Shown here one piece after another: positions 52,310-61,223 of a DNA stretch of 64,000 nucleotides; positions within the stretch are counted from its first letter, which is position 1, and every line of letters begins with the position of its first letter. The DNA comes from Hahellaceae bacterium (GTDB taxonomy: Bacteria; Pseudomonadota; Gammaproteobacteria; Pseudomonadales; Oleiphilaceae): the NCBI GenBank assembly GCA_016716085.1, contig JADJWY010000005.1:620001-684000 (forward strand). The letters run 5' to 3'. The notes beneath the pieces were generated by a model that was not told the DNA's origin, made no database searches, and saw only the letters and a list, made by a program, of their open reading frames with translations. Both the position numbers and the translations under genes were made by a program.

Positions 52310-53592
52310 TGCTGAAGCCCCGGCGCAAGGGTCTGCAATCCCGTTTGATTCGGGTATTTGCCATTCAGGCGACGCTTGTCAGCGTCGCCACAGCCCTGGG
52401 TGTCTACGCGGCCTACCTGATCGCGGAAGATTATCTTGTGCGCCAGGCGTTGCTGGGTGAAGCCGCCCATTACTGGGAACTGACTGGACAACAGGGGGGC
52501 TTTCCCCTGCCGGACACCCAAAACATGAAAGCCCTGATGGCACCTGTCACGGACCTCTCCTCGCTGCCGGAAAGTTTTCGCGCCTTGCCCGGTGACTTCT
52601 TCGGACGCGTTCCTTATCAGTCGGCAGAGCCGCTGGTACTGGTCAGTGAACGGGAGGGGCAGCGCCTTTACCTGATCTTTAAAGAAGAGCAGGTCTCCCG
52701 TTTGGCGTTTTTCTTTGGCGTCGCGCCGTTGACCGTGGTGCTGATCCTGATTTACTCAGCGTCCTGGTTCACCTTCCGGCAATCTCAACGCCTGATCTCT
52801 CCGGTAACTCAATTGGCCCGTGTCGTTGAAAAGGCCGATATTCGTGAGAGGGGTGGGATTGAGTCATCGCTGGGTAATCTGGGCGGGATTGATGCGGATA
52901 TTGATGCGCTGTTGACAGCCCTGCGTCACTATGATGAGCGGATTCGACAACTGGTCGAGCGTGAGCGTTCCTTCACCCGAGATGCCTCGCATGAATTAAG
53001 AACCCCCCTTGCGGTATTGCGTGGTTCACTCGATATCCTGCAGCTGCAGTCCTCCCCCAGTGCCTCCCAGCAAAAAGTGCTGGAGCGTATGCGAACGACA
53101 GTCTCAGGGATGGAAAGTTTAATTGAGACGCTGCTTCTGCTGGCGCGCGAAGAAGAACTTGCGACAATCAAAGCGCCCTTGATGCCGGGGGAGCTGATTC
53201 CCCTCCTTGTGCAACAGGTGCGGGAAGCGCTCAAGCGGCCCGAACTCGAAGTGAAGGTGCGTATTCAAGGCGACCCAAAGATCCACGCACCCGAGCGTGT
53301 GGTCGCGATTATCCTGACCAATCTCCTACGAAATGCCGTTCAGTACGGGGAAGACAAGCCCATTCTGGTTGAAGCCGACTCGCAAGGGGTTACGGTGAAA
53401 GATCAGGGAAGGGGGATGTCTCCAGACGAATTGGAAAAAGCCTTTCAGCCTTTTTTTCGGGTGCAGGCAGATGGCGCCGGTCATGGACTGGGATTGGCGA
53501 TTGTCAGCCGTCTGTGTGAGCGCCTGGGGTGGTCTGTGCGGGCGAAAAGCACCCCTGGTGAAGGCACGGCCATTACGGTTCGCTGGGCATGA
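52306..53592 (+). CDS. Sensor histidine kinase coupled to lipid operon
   Basis: 428 aa. Two membrane helices (about 14-38 and 140-165) enclose a periplasmic sensor of about 100 residues. Then HAMP, HisKA with His229 (DASHELRTPL) and ATPase domain (LLRNAVQYGE, DQGRGM, GHGLGLAIV). Its start overlaps the methyltransferase stop (ATGA), so it is the last gene of the lipid operon. Its 3' end overlaps the convergent response regulator gene by 20 bases. It presumably senses a membrane or envelope condition. Confidence 0.9.
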   Translation: MMLKPRRKGLQSRLIRVFAIQATLVSVATALGVYAAYLIAEDYLVRQALLGEAAHYWELTGQQGGFPLPDTQNMKALMAPVTDLSSLPESFRALPGDFFGRVPYQSAEPLVLVSEREGQRLYLIFKEEQVSRLAFFFGVAPLTVVLILIYSASWFTFRQSQRLISPVTQLARVVEKADIRERGGIESSLGNLGGIDADIDALLTALRHYDERIRQLVERERSFTRDASHELRTPLAVLRGSLDILQLQSSPSASQQKVLERMRTTVSGMESLIETLLLLAREEELATIKAPLMPGELIPLLVQQVREALKRPELEVKVRIQGDPKIHAPERVVAIILTNLLRNAVQYGEDKPILVEADSQGVTVKDQGRGMSPDELEKAFQPFFRVQADGAGHGLGLAIVSRLCERLGWSVRAKSTPGEGTAITVRWA

Positions 53593-54265
53593 GTCCTATC
53601 TTGAAGCCCTGGCCCTGTATGGTATGCATCAGTGGCTGGTCGAAGGGCTTGTCCACCGCCTTGCGTAACTGGTAAAGGTGACTTCGCAGGGTATCACTGT
53701 CGGGTGGATCATCGCCCCAAATGTCGCGCTCCAGATCTTCCCGTTTAACTACATTGGGGCTTTCACGCATCAACAGCTTCAGGATGCGAAAGCCGATCGG
53801 CGTCAGGTGAATCGGTTTTGATTGACGGGTGACCGTCAGCGTCCGGGTATCCATCATCAGATCTTCAACCTGCAGGGCTTTTTCCCGCAGCTCACCCCGT
53901 TCCCGTCGAATCAGTGCGTTGATACGGGCAGCCAGTTCCGGCAGGTCAAAGGGTTTGATCAGGTAGTCATCGGCACCGCCTTCGAAGCCTTTCAATTTAT
54001 CTTGCAGCTGGTCGCGGGCAGTCAGCATCAGGATGGGGGTACTGATCCCCGCGTCTTCCCTCAGACGTTTGCAGATCTGAAATCCATCGAGTCCAGGTAG
54101 CATCACATCCAAAATGATTGCGTCATAAGCGTTGACCGTTCCCAGGTGCAAGGCGGTGAGACCGTCTGCCGCATAATCCAGGGTAAAGCCTGTATTTTCC
54201 AGAAACAGTCCTACGGTTTCGGCCAGCGGGCGATGGTCTTCGACGAGGAGGATTTTGGCATTCAT
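53573..54265 (-). CDS. OmpR-family response regulator
   Basis: 230 aa from the ATG at 54265; a TTG codon just before is also possible. Receiver domain with phospho-acceptor Asp53 (ILDVMLPG) and KPF lysine, then a winged-helix DNA-binding domain (about 130-225, LTPIGFRILKLLM, DSDTLRSHLYQLRKAVD). Converges on and overlaps the sensor kinase gene, its probable partner, although kinase and regulator genes usually run in the same direction. Likely controls the lipid operon through the repeats at 46088-46136. Confidence 0.9.
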   Translation of the reverse strand: MNAKILLVEDHRPLAETVGLFLENTGFTLDYAADGLTALHLGTVNAYDAIILDVMLPGLDGFQICKRLREDAGISTPILMLTARDQLQDKLKGFEGGADDYLIKPFDLPELAARINALIRRERGELREKALQVEDLMMDTRTLTVTRQSKPIHLTPIGFRILKLLMRESPNVVKREDLERDIWGDDPPDSDTLRSHLYQLRKAVDKPFDQPLMHTIQGQGFKIGLMPSEP

Positions 54266-54374
54266 CAAGGGTAAGCGTTCTCTTTCAGGACAGTTGCATC
54301 AATAGTGCTATCTCGTGTTGACAGGATCAAGCGCATCCGGCGCACATATATCTGTCGTGGAATAGTTTTTTTTG

Positions 54375-54410
54375 GTCGAACTTTCGACTATGTTGCTTAC
54401 AATAGTCGAA
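54375..54410. promoter_or_regulatory. Palindromic GTCGAA/TTCGAC operator cluster
   Basis: GTCGAA-ct-TTCGAC overlaps a longer inverted repeat TTCGACTAT (54383-54391) ... ATAGTCGAA (54402-54410). The motif surrounds TACAAT (54398-54403), a likely -10 for the lipoprotein gene starting at 54436. A repressor bound here would block that promoter. Confidence 0.55.
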
Positions 54411-54435
54411 GCAAATTTCAAGCGGACACAACAAC

Positions 54436-54891
54436 ATGAATTACACTCTTCGGGCTGTTCCCCTCCTTGTTTCTTTCGTAGTGGCGGCAGGGTGTGCAAC
54501 GACAGCCCCCAGCGAGTTTACCGCCAGTGGAAAACGCGATTTAAGTCAGGTGATGTTCCTGCGTGGGCAGTTTGCCTGGTGGGAAGCCCTTCCCGAATAC
54601 CAGTTGGAGACCGTGGAACTGGATCTCTATCGGGCCAAAGCGGAGCTGACGGCTGACGGTCAGCCCTATGAGTTCAAATTCGCAGACATGGGCTGGTCAC
54701 CGGGAACGAATTGCGGTTATCTGATTCAGGAGGAAGACCAGACGGTGGTGGCGGGGCAGAAGAGTAAAGCCAATTGCAGCTCGATGTTCGAGAACTTTAA
54801 ATTTCTGCCCCAGGATTCCGGCACCTATCACTTCTATTTCGACAACCGCGGTGAAATCCCTCTGGTTTTCGTTGAACCGTCCAAACCCTGA
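54436..54891 (+). CDS. Small lipoprotein of unknown function
   Basis: 151 aa. Signal with lipobox AAGC (Cys20), then a mostly beta-strand domain with a probable disulphide (Cys pairs near 94 and 115; GTNCGYL and KANCSS). No family recognised. It stands alone with its own palindrome-covered promoter, between the response regulator and hexR, and converges on hexR. Confidence 0.72.
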   Translation: MNYTLRAVPLLVSFVVAAGCATTAPSEFTASGKRDLSQVMFLRGQFAWWEALPEYQLETVELDLYRAKAELTADGQPYEFKFADMGWSPGTNCGYLIQEEDQTVVAGQKSKANCSSMFENFKFLPQDSGTYHFYFDNRGEIPLVFVEPSKP

Positions 54892-54915
54892 GCGGACAGG
54901 TTCTCAGTGTGGGAA

Positions 54916-55782
54916 CTACTCGTAGGGGAAGCGAGTGGCCTTGAGACTTTCTTTGATTTTTTTCAGGTGCGTCTGAAAATCCGGGCCGCGTTTCAGCGTC
55001 ACGCCAGTCGCCAAAATATCAATCACCGCCAGGTGAATGATGCGTGAGGCCATCGGCATATAGATGTCTGTATCCTCCGGGTCGGTGACCGCGATGGTGG
55101 TTGTGCAGGTACGCGCCAGCGGTGAATCCGGTGAGGTGATGCCGATCACGGTGGCGCCATTCGCTCTTGCCAATCGGGCGGCTTCAACGGTTTCCCGCGT
55201 GCGCCCTGTATAGGAAATCGCCACAATCACATCGCCAGTGGTGGCGGCGGCGGCGACCATGCGCTGCATCAGCGCATCATCATAGGCCGTGACGGGAATG
55301 TTAAAGCGAAAAAACTTGTGCTGTGCATCCAGGGCGACGGGGGCAGACCCACCCGAACCAAAAAAGGCGATTTGCTTGGCCTGTATCAGGTAATCCACGG
55401 CCTCCGTGATCGTATCAATATCGATGGTTTGTCGTGCCCGATCCAAACCGGCAATCGTGGTCAGAAAAATTTTATCGGTATAGTCGCGTGGCGTGTCGTC
55501 CATGGAAACGCTTTGGCTGACATAAGGCGTGCCGCTGCTGGCCAGCGACTGGGCCAATTGGATCTTGAAGTCAGGAAACCCATTGGTTGAAAAGTTCCGG
55601 CAAAAACGGTTGACGGTGGGTTCACTGACGCCGGCCGCCCGCGCCAAAGATGCAATACTGTAGCGTGTCGCCGCCTGCGGATCGCTAACGATGACTTCCG
55701 CGACTTTGCGCTCAGACTTATTGAGCGACGCGATGCGTTCGTGGATGATTTCCAGCAAATTATGGTGGAGCGAATGACTCAT
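54916..55782 (-). CDS. hexR: HexR transcriptional regulator (RpiR/MurR family)
   Basis: 288 aa from the ATG at 55782, exactly the length of Pseudomonas HexR. An N-terminal RpiR helix-turn-helix (about 1-80, NKSERKVAEVI...SEPTVNRFCR) is followed by a sugar-phosphate-binding SIS domain (about 125-265, FFGSGGSAPVALDAQHKFFRF, SYTGRTRETVE). In Pseudomonas it represses zwf, edd and other glucose genes until 2-keto-3-deoxy-6-phosphogluconate binds. Divergent from zwf-pgl-eda, the classical arrangement. Confidence 0.94.
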   Translation of the reverse strand: MSHSLHHNLLEIIHERIASLNKSERKVAEVIVSDPQAATRYSIASLARAAGVSEPTVNRFCRNFSTNGFPDFKIQLAQSLASSGTPYVSQSVSMDDTPRDYTDKIFLTTIAGLDRARQTIDIDTITEAVDYLIQAKQIAFFGSGGSAPVALDAQHKFFRFNIPVTAYDDALMQRMVAAAATTGDVIVAISYTGRTRETVEAARLARANGATVIGITSPDSPLARTCTTTIAVTDPEDTDIYMPMASRIIHLAVIDILATGVTLKRGPDFQTHLKKIKESLKATRFPYE

Positions 55783-55810
55783 GCCTGACTTCACATTGAC
55801 CAAAACATGC

Positions 55811-55829
55811 ATTGTAGTGAAATGACTAC
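55811..55829 (-). promoter_or_regulatory. Probable HexR operator overlapping hexR promoter
   Basis: GTAGT-gaaatg-ACTAC is a perfect inverted repeat (55814-55829) in TTGTAGT...ACTACC context, resembling TGTA...TACA-type HexR sites. Its left end overlaps TACAAT (-10 on the minus strand, 55811-55816) of a hexR promoter with TTTAAC as a weak -35. HexR would repress itself here and may affect zwf, 160 bases away. Confidence 0.5.
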
Positions 55830-55991
55830 CTGAAGTTAAATCACTCCTGTGTAAAACCCTGTGATAAATTGATGTGACACGCCAATCGCCGCTATGGTGC
55901 CAAAAGACGGCTTGTTCACTATCGGTGTTTTTGCTTGCCGATTGCATCCCGGAGTGCCAGAATTTATCAAACATTACGACGGATCAATGCC

Positions 55992-57467
55992 ATGGTAACG
56001 CATGCCTCTACGCCGTGTGACCTTGTCCTGTTTGGTGCGCTGGGCGACCTGGCGCAGCGCAAGCTTTTACCTGCCCTGTTTCAGTTGGAACGTTCGAATC
56101 TCCTGCATCCTCAGACCCGACTGATGGCCTTGGCCCGCCAGGATGGCGGCCTGGAGGCCTTTTACACGGAAACCCGTGAGCGACTCGCTCTCCAGGTAAA
56201 AGACGGGGAGCTCGATGAAGCCGTGTTGACCCGTTTCTTTGCCCGTGTCAGCTTTATTCAACTGGATTTCAAGCAGCCGGAAGGGTATCGCAAACTGGCT
56301 GAATGGCGCTCGGGGTCTTCCGCGCCGCAGATTGTCTATATGGCCACTCCTCCTTCGCTGTATGGCGCGATCGCTGAACGCCTGAGTGAATCCGGCGTCG
56401 TCACGGAAAGTACCCGCGTCGTGGTTGAAAAACCAATTGGCCAGAACCTTGAAACATCTCGACAAATTAATGACCAACTGGGTCGTCATTTCGCGGAAAC
56501 GCAGCTTTACCGTATCGACCACTACCTGGGCAAGGAAACGGTGCAGAACCTGATTGCGCTGCGTTTCGCCAACAATCTGTTTGCAACGCAGTGGAACCAG
56601 AAATACATCTCCCATGTCGAAATTACGGTGGCTGAGACTGTCGGCATTGAGGGGCGCTGGGGCTACTTTGATCAGGCCGGTCAGTTGCGGGACATGGTGC
56701 AGAATCATTTGTTGCAGTTGCTTTGCCTGATTGCGATGGATCCCCCATCCGATCTCTCGGCAGACAGTATCCGCGACGAAAAAGTTAAAGTGCTGAAAGC
56801 GCTCCGCCCTATTACGCCTGAGAACATGGAAACGCATCTCGTGCGCGGCCAGTACACGGCGGGCAACATTAAAGGCAAAGCGGTTCCGGGCTACCTGGAT
56901 GAAGAAGGCGCGGTTCCAGGCAGTACGACGGAAACCTTTGTTGCCATCAAGGCGGAGTTGGCCAATTGGCGCTGGGCGGGCGTTCCCTTCTATTTGCGCA
57001 CCGGAAAGCGGATGCCCCAGAAATATTCCCAGATTCTGATTCACTTCAAACCGGCGCCACACTACATCTTTGACCCGGATCAGAAGCACATCGCCAATAA
57101 CAAACTGATTATTCGTCTGCAGCCTGACGAGGGGATTTCCCTGCAGGTACTGACGAAGGATCAGGGGCTCGACAAGGGTATGCGCCTGCGTCAGGGCCCC
57201 TTGCAGCTCAGCTTCTCCGAGGCTTTCAAAGCGGAACGCATTCCAGATGCCTATGAACGGTTGCTTTGGGAAGTGATGAAAGGCAACCAATACCTGTTTG
57301 TGCGACGCGACGAGGTTGAATACGCCTGGCGCTGGATCGATCAGGTCATCCAGAACTGTGAAAATCTCAACATGCCGCCCAAGCGATACGCGGCGGGGAG
57401 CTGGGGGCCGGTGGCCTCTATTGCCATGATTACCCGGGATGGGCGAAGCTGGTATGAAGATACATGA
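55992..57467 (+). CDS. zwf: Glucose-6-phosphate 1-dehydrogenase
   Basis: 491 aa. Oxidises glucose-6-phosphate to 6-phosphogluconolactone with NADP+ or NAD+. The nucleotide-binding GALGDLAQRKL (about 15-25) and the active-site RIDHYLGKE (about 175-183) are intact. The start is the ATG at 55992. First gene of zwf-pgl-eda; overlaps pgl by 14 bases. Confidence 0.95.
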   Translation: MVTHASTPCDLVLFGALGDLAQRKLLPALFQLERSNLLHPQTRLMALARQDGGLEAFYTETRERLALQVKDGELDEAVLTRFFARVSFIQLDFKQPEGYRKLAEWRSGSSAPQIVYMATPPSLYGAIAERLSESGVVTESTRVVVEKPIGQNLETSRQINDQLGRHFAETQLYRIDHYLGKETVQNLIALRFANNLFATQWNQKYISHVEITVAETVGIEGRWGYFDQAGQLRDMVQNHLLQLLCLIAMDPPSDLSADSIRDEKVKVLKALRPITPENMETHLVRGQYTAGNIKGKAVPGYLDEEGAVPGSTTETFVAIKAELANWRWAGVPFYLRTGKRMPQKYSQILIHFKPAPHYIFDPDQKHIANNKLIIRLQPDEGISLQVLTKDQGLDKGMRLRQGPLQLSFSEAFKAERIPDAYERLLWEVMKGNQYLFVRRDEVEYAWRWIDQVIQNCENLNMPPKRYAAGSWGPVASIAMITRDGRSWYEDT

Positions 57468-58173
57468 GTTACCGTGGCCAGATGGCATCACACTGACCAT
57501 TGACGCTGATCGTGACACGCTGGCGGAGCACCTGGCTGAGCAGGTCGCCGGGCAGTTACGTCATACGCTGCAGGTAAAGGCACGCGCTTTACTGGTCGTC
57601 AGCGGGGGCTCAACCCCGGTGCCATTCTTTCAGGCGCTGAGCCAAAAGACACTGGCGTGGAATCGGGTGGATGTGACCCTGGCGGATGAACGCTGGGTAT
57701 CTGATAAGCATCCAGACAGCAATGCCGCCCTGGTCAAACGGCATTTACAGGTGAATCAGGCGGCGGCGTTGAACTGGGTTCCACTGCTGGCGGCTGAAGA
57801 CCTTGCAGGAGCAGAGGTCTCTGCGGTAGACGCCCGCCTGAAGCACTTAGCCTGGCCAATTGATGTGCTGGTATTAGGAATGGGCAACGATGGCCACACC
57901 GCTTCACTCTTTCCGTGCGCAAAGACGCTGCCAGACGCGATGACACGGTCATTGCATCAGGTTTGCGAGCGTATCGAACCGCAGACCGCGCCGCACGCCC
58001 GGCTGACCTTGACCTTGCCTGTATTGCAAGCGGCCCGTCAGACCTTTCTGCATGTGGTTGGGCAGGAGAAATTGAATACACTGGCATGTGCTTTATCGGC
58101 ATTGAATCGTCCTCTGGACATGCCGATCCGGGCCTTTTGCCGCGCAGGACTTCAGGTCTACTGGAGCCCTTGA
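57454..58173 (+). CDS. pgl: 6-phosphogluconolactonase
   Basis: 239 aa. Hydrolyses 6-phosphogluconolactone, the product of Zwf. Motifs LVVSGGSTP (about 49-57), VTLADERWV (about 74-82) and LGMGNDGHTASLFP (about 140-153) are those of the DevB/Pgl family. The start at 57454 lies inside the end of zwf, so translation is coupled. Confidence 0.94.
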   Translation: MKIHELPWPDGITLTIDADRDTLAEHLAEQVAGQLRHTLQVKARALLVVSGGSTPVPFFQALSQKTLAWNRVDVTLADERWVSDKHPDSNAALVKRHLQVNQAAALNWVPLLAAEDLAGAEVSAVDARLKHLAWPIDVLVLGMGNDGHTASLFPCAKTLPDAMTRSLHQVCERIEPQTAPHARLTLTLPVLQAARQTFLHVVGQEKLNTLACALSALNRPLDMPIRAFCRAGLQVYWSP

Positions 58174-58214
58174 ACGTAACGTAATGGTATTGATGATGAA
58201 TGAAGGAGGTCGGC

Positions 58215-58874
58215 GTGTCCGATAAATTGTTATCCCCTGTGCTGCAATCGCGCCTGGACGCGGTTCTGACCCGCTGTCCTCTGGTTCCTGTGATCACCCT
58301 TGAACGACTCGACGATGCAGTCCCCCTCGGGCAGGCACTTGCGGCGGGGGGGGTTACCACCCTTGAGATCACTTTGCGTACTGAACATGCCTATGGTGCT
58401 ATCACTGCGCTGCGCAAGGCACTTCCAGACGCCTGGGTGGGAGTTGGCACCGTGGCCACGCTGGAGCAGTATCGTGCGGCTGAAGACGCGGGGGCTCAGT
58501 TCGTCATTACGCCGGGCTCTACCCTGGAATTGCTGGAATACGGCACACAGGCGCAGGCGCCGCTGATTCCCGGTATCTCGTCCCTTTCGGAATTGATGGA
58601 AGGTTATCGCTTAGGGTATCGAGCCTTTAAATTCTTTCCGGCAGAGGTTGCGGGTGGTGTGCCGGCCCTGAAAGCCTTCGCCGGCCCTTTCCCGAATGTC
58701 CGTTTTGTGCCGACGGGTGGCATACAGGCGCATATGGCGCCGTCCTATCTGGCGTTATCGAATGTGGTGGCGGTGGGGGGGTCCTGGTTGACACCGCCTG
58801 ATTTAATCCGTGCGGGTGACTGGGCAGGGATAACCCGCATTGCCAGGGAAAGCCTTGAAATGCTTAAAAAATAA
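58215..58874 (+). CDS. eda: KDPG aldolase (2-keto-3-deoxy-6-phosphogluconate aldolase)
   Basis: 219 aa from a GTG at 58215, chosen because a perfect AAGGAGGT lies five bases before it; an ATG at 58200 would put that sequence inside the coding region. Splits KDPG into pyruvate and glyceraldehyde-3-phosphate, the last Entner-Doudoroff step. The Schiff-base Lys is in FKFFPAE; TLEITLRT and VITPGS are conserved substrate-site segments. Third gene of the operon. Confidence 0.94.
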   Translation: MSDKLLSPVLQSRLDAVLTRCPLVPVITLERLDDAVPLGQALAAGGVTTLEITLRTEHAYGAITALRKALPDAWVGVGTVATLEQYRAAEDAGAQFVITPGSTLELLEYGTQAQAPLIPGISSLSELMEGYRLGYRAFKFFPAEVAGGVPALKAFAGPFPNVRFVPTGGIQAHMAPSYLALSNVVAVGGSWLTPPDLIRAGDWAGITRIARESLEMLKK

Positions 58875-58956
58875 TCCCTGTTTCTCCGAGCTACCTATTT
58901 GGGGTTGATGATTAGCGTTAAGGTTTACTAACACGGTTCATGGAATGGTCTATGCT

Positions 58957-58981
58957 TTGGACTGGGTTTCATCAAGTCCAA
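58957..58981 (+). repeat. Inverted repeat in leader of chemoreceptor gene
   Basis: TTGGACT and AGTCCAA form a 7-base inverted repeat with an 11-base centre, 28 bases before the chemoreceptor start. It could be an operator or a leader hairpin that affects translation. The rest of the 134-base gap shows no clear promoter. Confidence 0.4.
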
Positions 58982-59008
58982 GGGCAGCGCAACGCTGGGA
59001 GCATCCCA

Positions 59009-61198
59009 ATGAAAATCAATATGCCGGTCACGGATCGCGAGATTGACTATGGCTGCGAAGTCATTCTGGTTTCCAAGACTGATCTTAAAGGCGCCATTAC
59101 CTACGTCAATGCTGATTTCATTCAGGTCAGTGGCTTTACCGAAGCAGAACTGATAGGCAAGAACCATAACCTCGTCCGCCACCCGGATATGCCGCCCGAG
59201 GCCTTTGGTGATTTGTGGAAGAACGTCAAGCTGGGAAAGCCGTGGGTAGGCCTGGTCAAGAATCGCTGTAAAAACGGCGATTATTACTGGGTGCAGGCGA
59301 ATGTCACGCCAGTTATGCGTGAGGGTACGGTTGTTGAATACATGTCGGTTCGCAGTAAACCCACCCGTCAACAAATCGAAGCGGCCGAAAAGCTTTATCG
59401 CGATATACGCGACAAACGCGCTACGCTCGAAGGCGGCTCTGTAGATAAAATCAAGCATAAGTGGAGTCAGGTCAGTTACAGCAATCGCCTCATGATGGCC
59501 TCTGCTTTGATGGTGATTGGCTTGATGTATCAATGGATAGCTGGTGCAGAGGCGATAGGCTACTGGGCGGCCGGCACTGTGATCCTGGCTAGCCTGGCCG
59601 CGATGGTCGCCATGGTGTTTGGCGGATTGATCAATCCGCTCAGTGGCATTGTGCACCATCTCAAGGAAATCACGCAGGGGAATTTTCACACCCAAATTCC
59701 CATTGCAGGCGATCACGAGATGGCCAGGCTCTATCAGGCGACCAAGTCGCTGCAGGTGAAGGTGGGTTTCGATGTGGTGGATGCGAACGTGAGAGCGGCT
59801 GAAGGCGCACGCTTGCGTCAGGCCCTGGACGCGGTGTCTGCCAATGTGATGATGGCGGATGACCGCAACAACATCATTTACCTGAACCGGGCAGTGGTCA
59901 GTACCCTGCGCATTGCAGAAAGCGATATCCAAAAAGATTTACCGGTGTTCAATGTGTCGACGCTGATGGGCGCCTCCATTGATATTTTCCATAAAAATCC
60001 CTCGCATCAGCAGAACCTGCTTAAGCATCTGAATAAAACGCACAATGCTCACCTGCAAATCGGGGGGCGTCGTATGGATCTGGTATTGAATCCGGTCATT
60101 GCCGAAGACGGTAAACGCCTGGGTACTGTGGTGGAATGGAAAGACCGAACCGCAGAACTGGCCATTGAGCATGAGATCGATACCCTGGTCGCGGCTGCAG
60201 TCGCAGGCGACATGTCACCTCGCCTGGATGAAAAAGGTAAGGACGGCTTCTTCCTGAAACTCAGCCAGGGCCTGAATGAAATGGTGAAAACCTGCGACAA
60301 TTTTGTGAAGGAGATTGGTCAGGTCTTCGAGGCAATGTCAGAAGGCGATTTGACTACGCCGGTAAGAGGAAAATATTTCGGTGACTTTGATCGTATCAAG
60401 CAGAATGCGAATACCAGCATTGAGAAGCTTACTGAAGTCGTGAGCAGCATCACGGATTCGGCCGAGGCCGTCAATTCTGCCGCGGGCGAGATTGCGCAAG
60501 GAAATCTTGAGTTGAGTCAGAGAACGGAGTCTCAGGCCAGTGCGTTGGAACAGACAGCGTCCAGCATGGAAGAAATTACCGCAACGGTGAAGCAGAATGC
60601 TGAGTTCACCAATGAAGCCAACGGCATGGCGATGGAAGCTCGCAATCAGGCCCAATCGGGTGGCGCGGTGGTCAAGCAGGCGGTCTCTGCCATGAGCGAC
60701 ATTCTGACTTCGTCTCATCAGATCAATAATATTATTGGTGTTATTAATGAGATCGCCTTCCAGACTAACCTCCTGGCGCTTAACGCCGCCGTCGAATCTG
60801 CACGTGCGGGTGAGCAGGGGCGGGGCTTTGCAGTGGTGGCCAGTGAAGTGCGCTTATTGGCTCAGCGGTCGGCCGAGGCCGCTAAAGAAATCAAGGATCT
60901 GATCAAAGCCAGTGTCAGCAAAGTCGAAAGCGGCTCGCAATTAGTGAATCAATCTGGCGAAACGCTGACGACCATCATGCAATCCGTTGAGCGACTGGCG
61001 CAGATCATCGGTGATGTGAGCCATGGCTCAGCGGAACAGACATCCGGTATCGAGCAGATCAATATCGCGATCTCTCAGATGGACGAAATGACGCAGCATA
61101 ACGCAGCAGTCGTGGAAGAAGCGTCTGCCGCAAGCGAAGCATTGGCAGAGCAGGCGGCATCCATGAAACAATTGATCGGCTTCTTCCGGGTTGGCTAA
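59009..61198 (+). CDS. Aer-like methyl-accepting chemotaxis protein with two PAS domains
   Basis: 729 aa from the ATG at 59009 (GGGAG upstream). The N-terminal PAS domain (about 10-125) contains NHNLVRHPDMP, the signature of Aer-type PAS domains that bind FAD and sense redox or oxygen. Two adjacent membrane helices (about 165-212), HAMP, a second PAS domain (about 265-385), a second HAMP-like region and the signalling domain follow, with the conserved hairpin NLLALNAAVESARAGEQGRGF near 588-608. It sits between two groups of Entner-Doudoroff genes, linking energy taxis with sugar use only by position. Confidence 0.92.
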   Translation: MKINMPVTDREIDYGCEVILVSKTDLKGAITYVNADFIQVSGFTEAELIGKNHNLVRHPDMPPEAFGDLWKNVKLGKPWVGLVKNRCKNGDYYWVQANVTPVMREGTVVEYMSVRSKPTRQQIEAAEKLYRDIRDKRATLEGGSVDKIKHKWSQVSYSNRLMMASALMVIGLMYQWIAGAEAIGYWAAGTVILASLAAMVAMVFGGLINPLSGIVHHLKEITQGNFHTQIPIAGDHEMARLYQATKSLQVKVGFDVVDANVRAAEGARLRQALDAVSANVMMADDRNNIIYLNRAVVSTLRIAESDIQKDLPVFNVSTLMGASIDIFHKNPSHQQNLLKHLNKTHNAHLQIGGRRMDLVLNPVIAEDGKRLGTVVEWKDRTAELAIEHEIDTLVAAAVAGDMSPRLDEKGKDGFFLKLSQGLNEMVKTCDNFVKEIGQVFEAMSEGDLTTPVRGKYFGDFDRIKQNANTSIEKLTEVVSSITDSAEAVNSAAGEIAQGNLELSQRTESQASALEQTASSMEEITATVKQNAEFTNEANGMAMEARNQAQSGGAVVKQAVSAMSDILTSSHQINNIIGVINEIAFQTNLLALNAAVESARAGEQGRGFAVVASEVRLLAQRSAEAAKEIKDLIKASVSKVESGSQLVNQSGETLTTIMQSVERLAQIIGDVSHGSAEQTSGIEQINIAISQMDEMTQHNAAVVEEASAASEALAEQAASMKQLIGFFRVG

Positions 61199-61223
61199 TC
61201 CTCCGCGCCGTCCTTGTGGTCGT

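Noticed and set aside
54318..54323. TTGACA as -35 of a plus-strand promoter for the lipoprotein gene
   Set aside because: No -10 element lies at 16-18 bases; TATATC is too far downstream.
56067..57518. Long open frame of 483 codons antisense to zwf
   Set aside because: It mirrors the strongly conserved zwf gene, shows no domain, and arises from codon bias on the opposite strand.
58346..58353. G8 run in eda as a phase-variation tract
   Set aside because: The tract encodes conserved Gly residues of the aldolase, and a frameshift would simply kill a core enzyme; eight bases is also short.
58928..59932. Open frame of 334 codons antisense to the chemoreceptor
   Set aside because: His-rich, composition-biased shadow of the PAS and membrane regions of a clear chemoreceptor gene.
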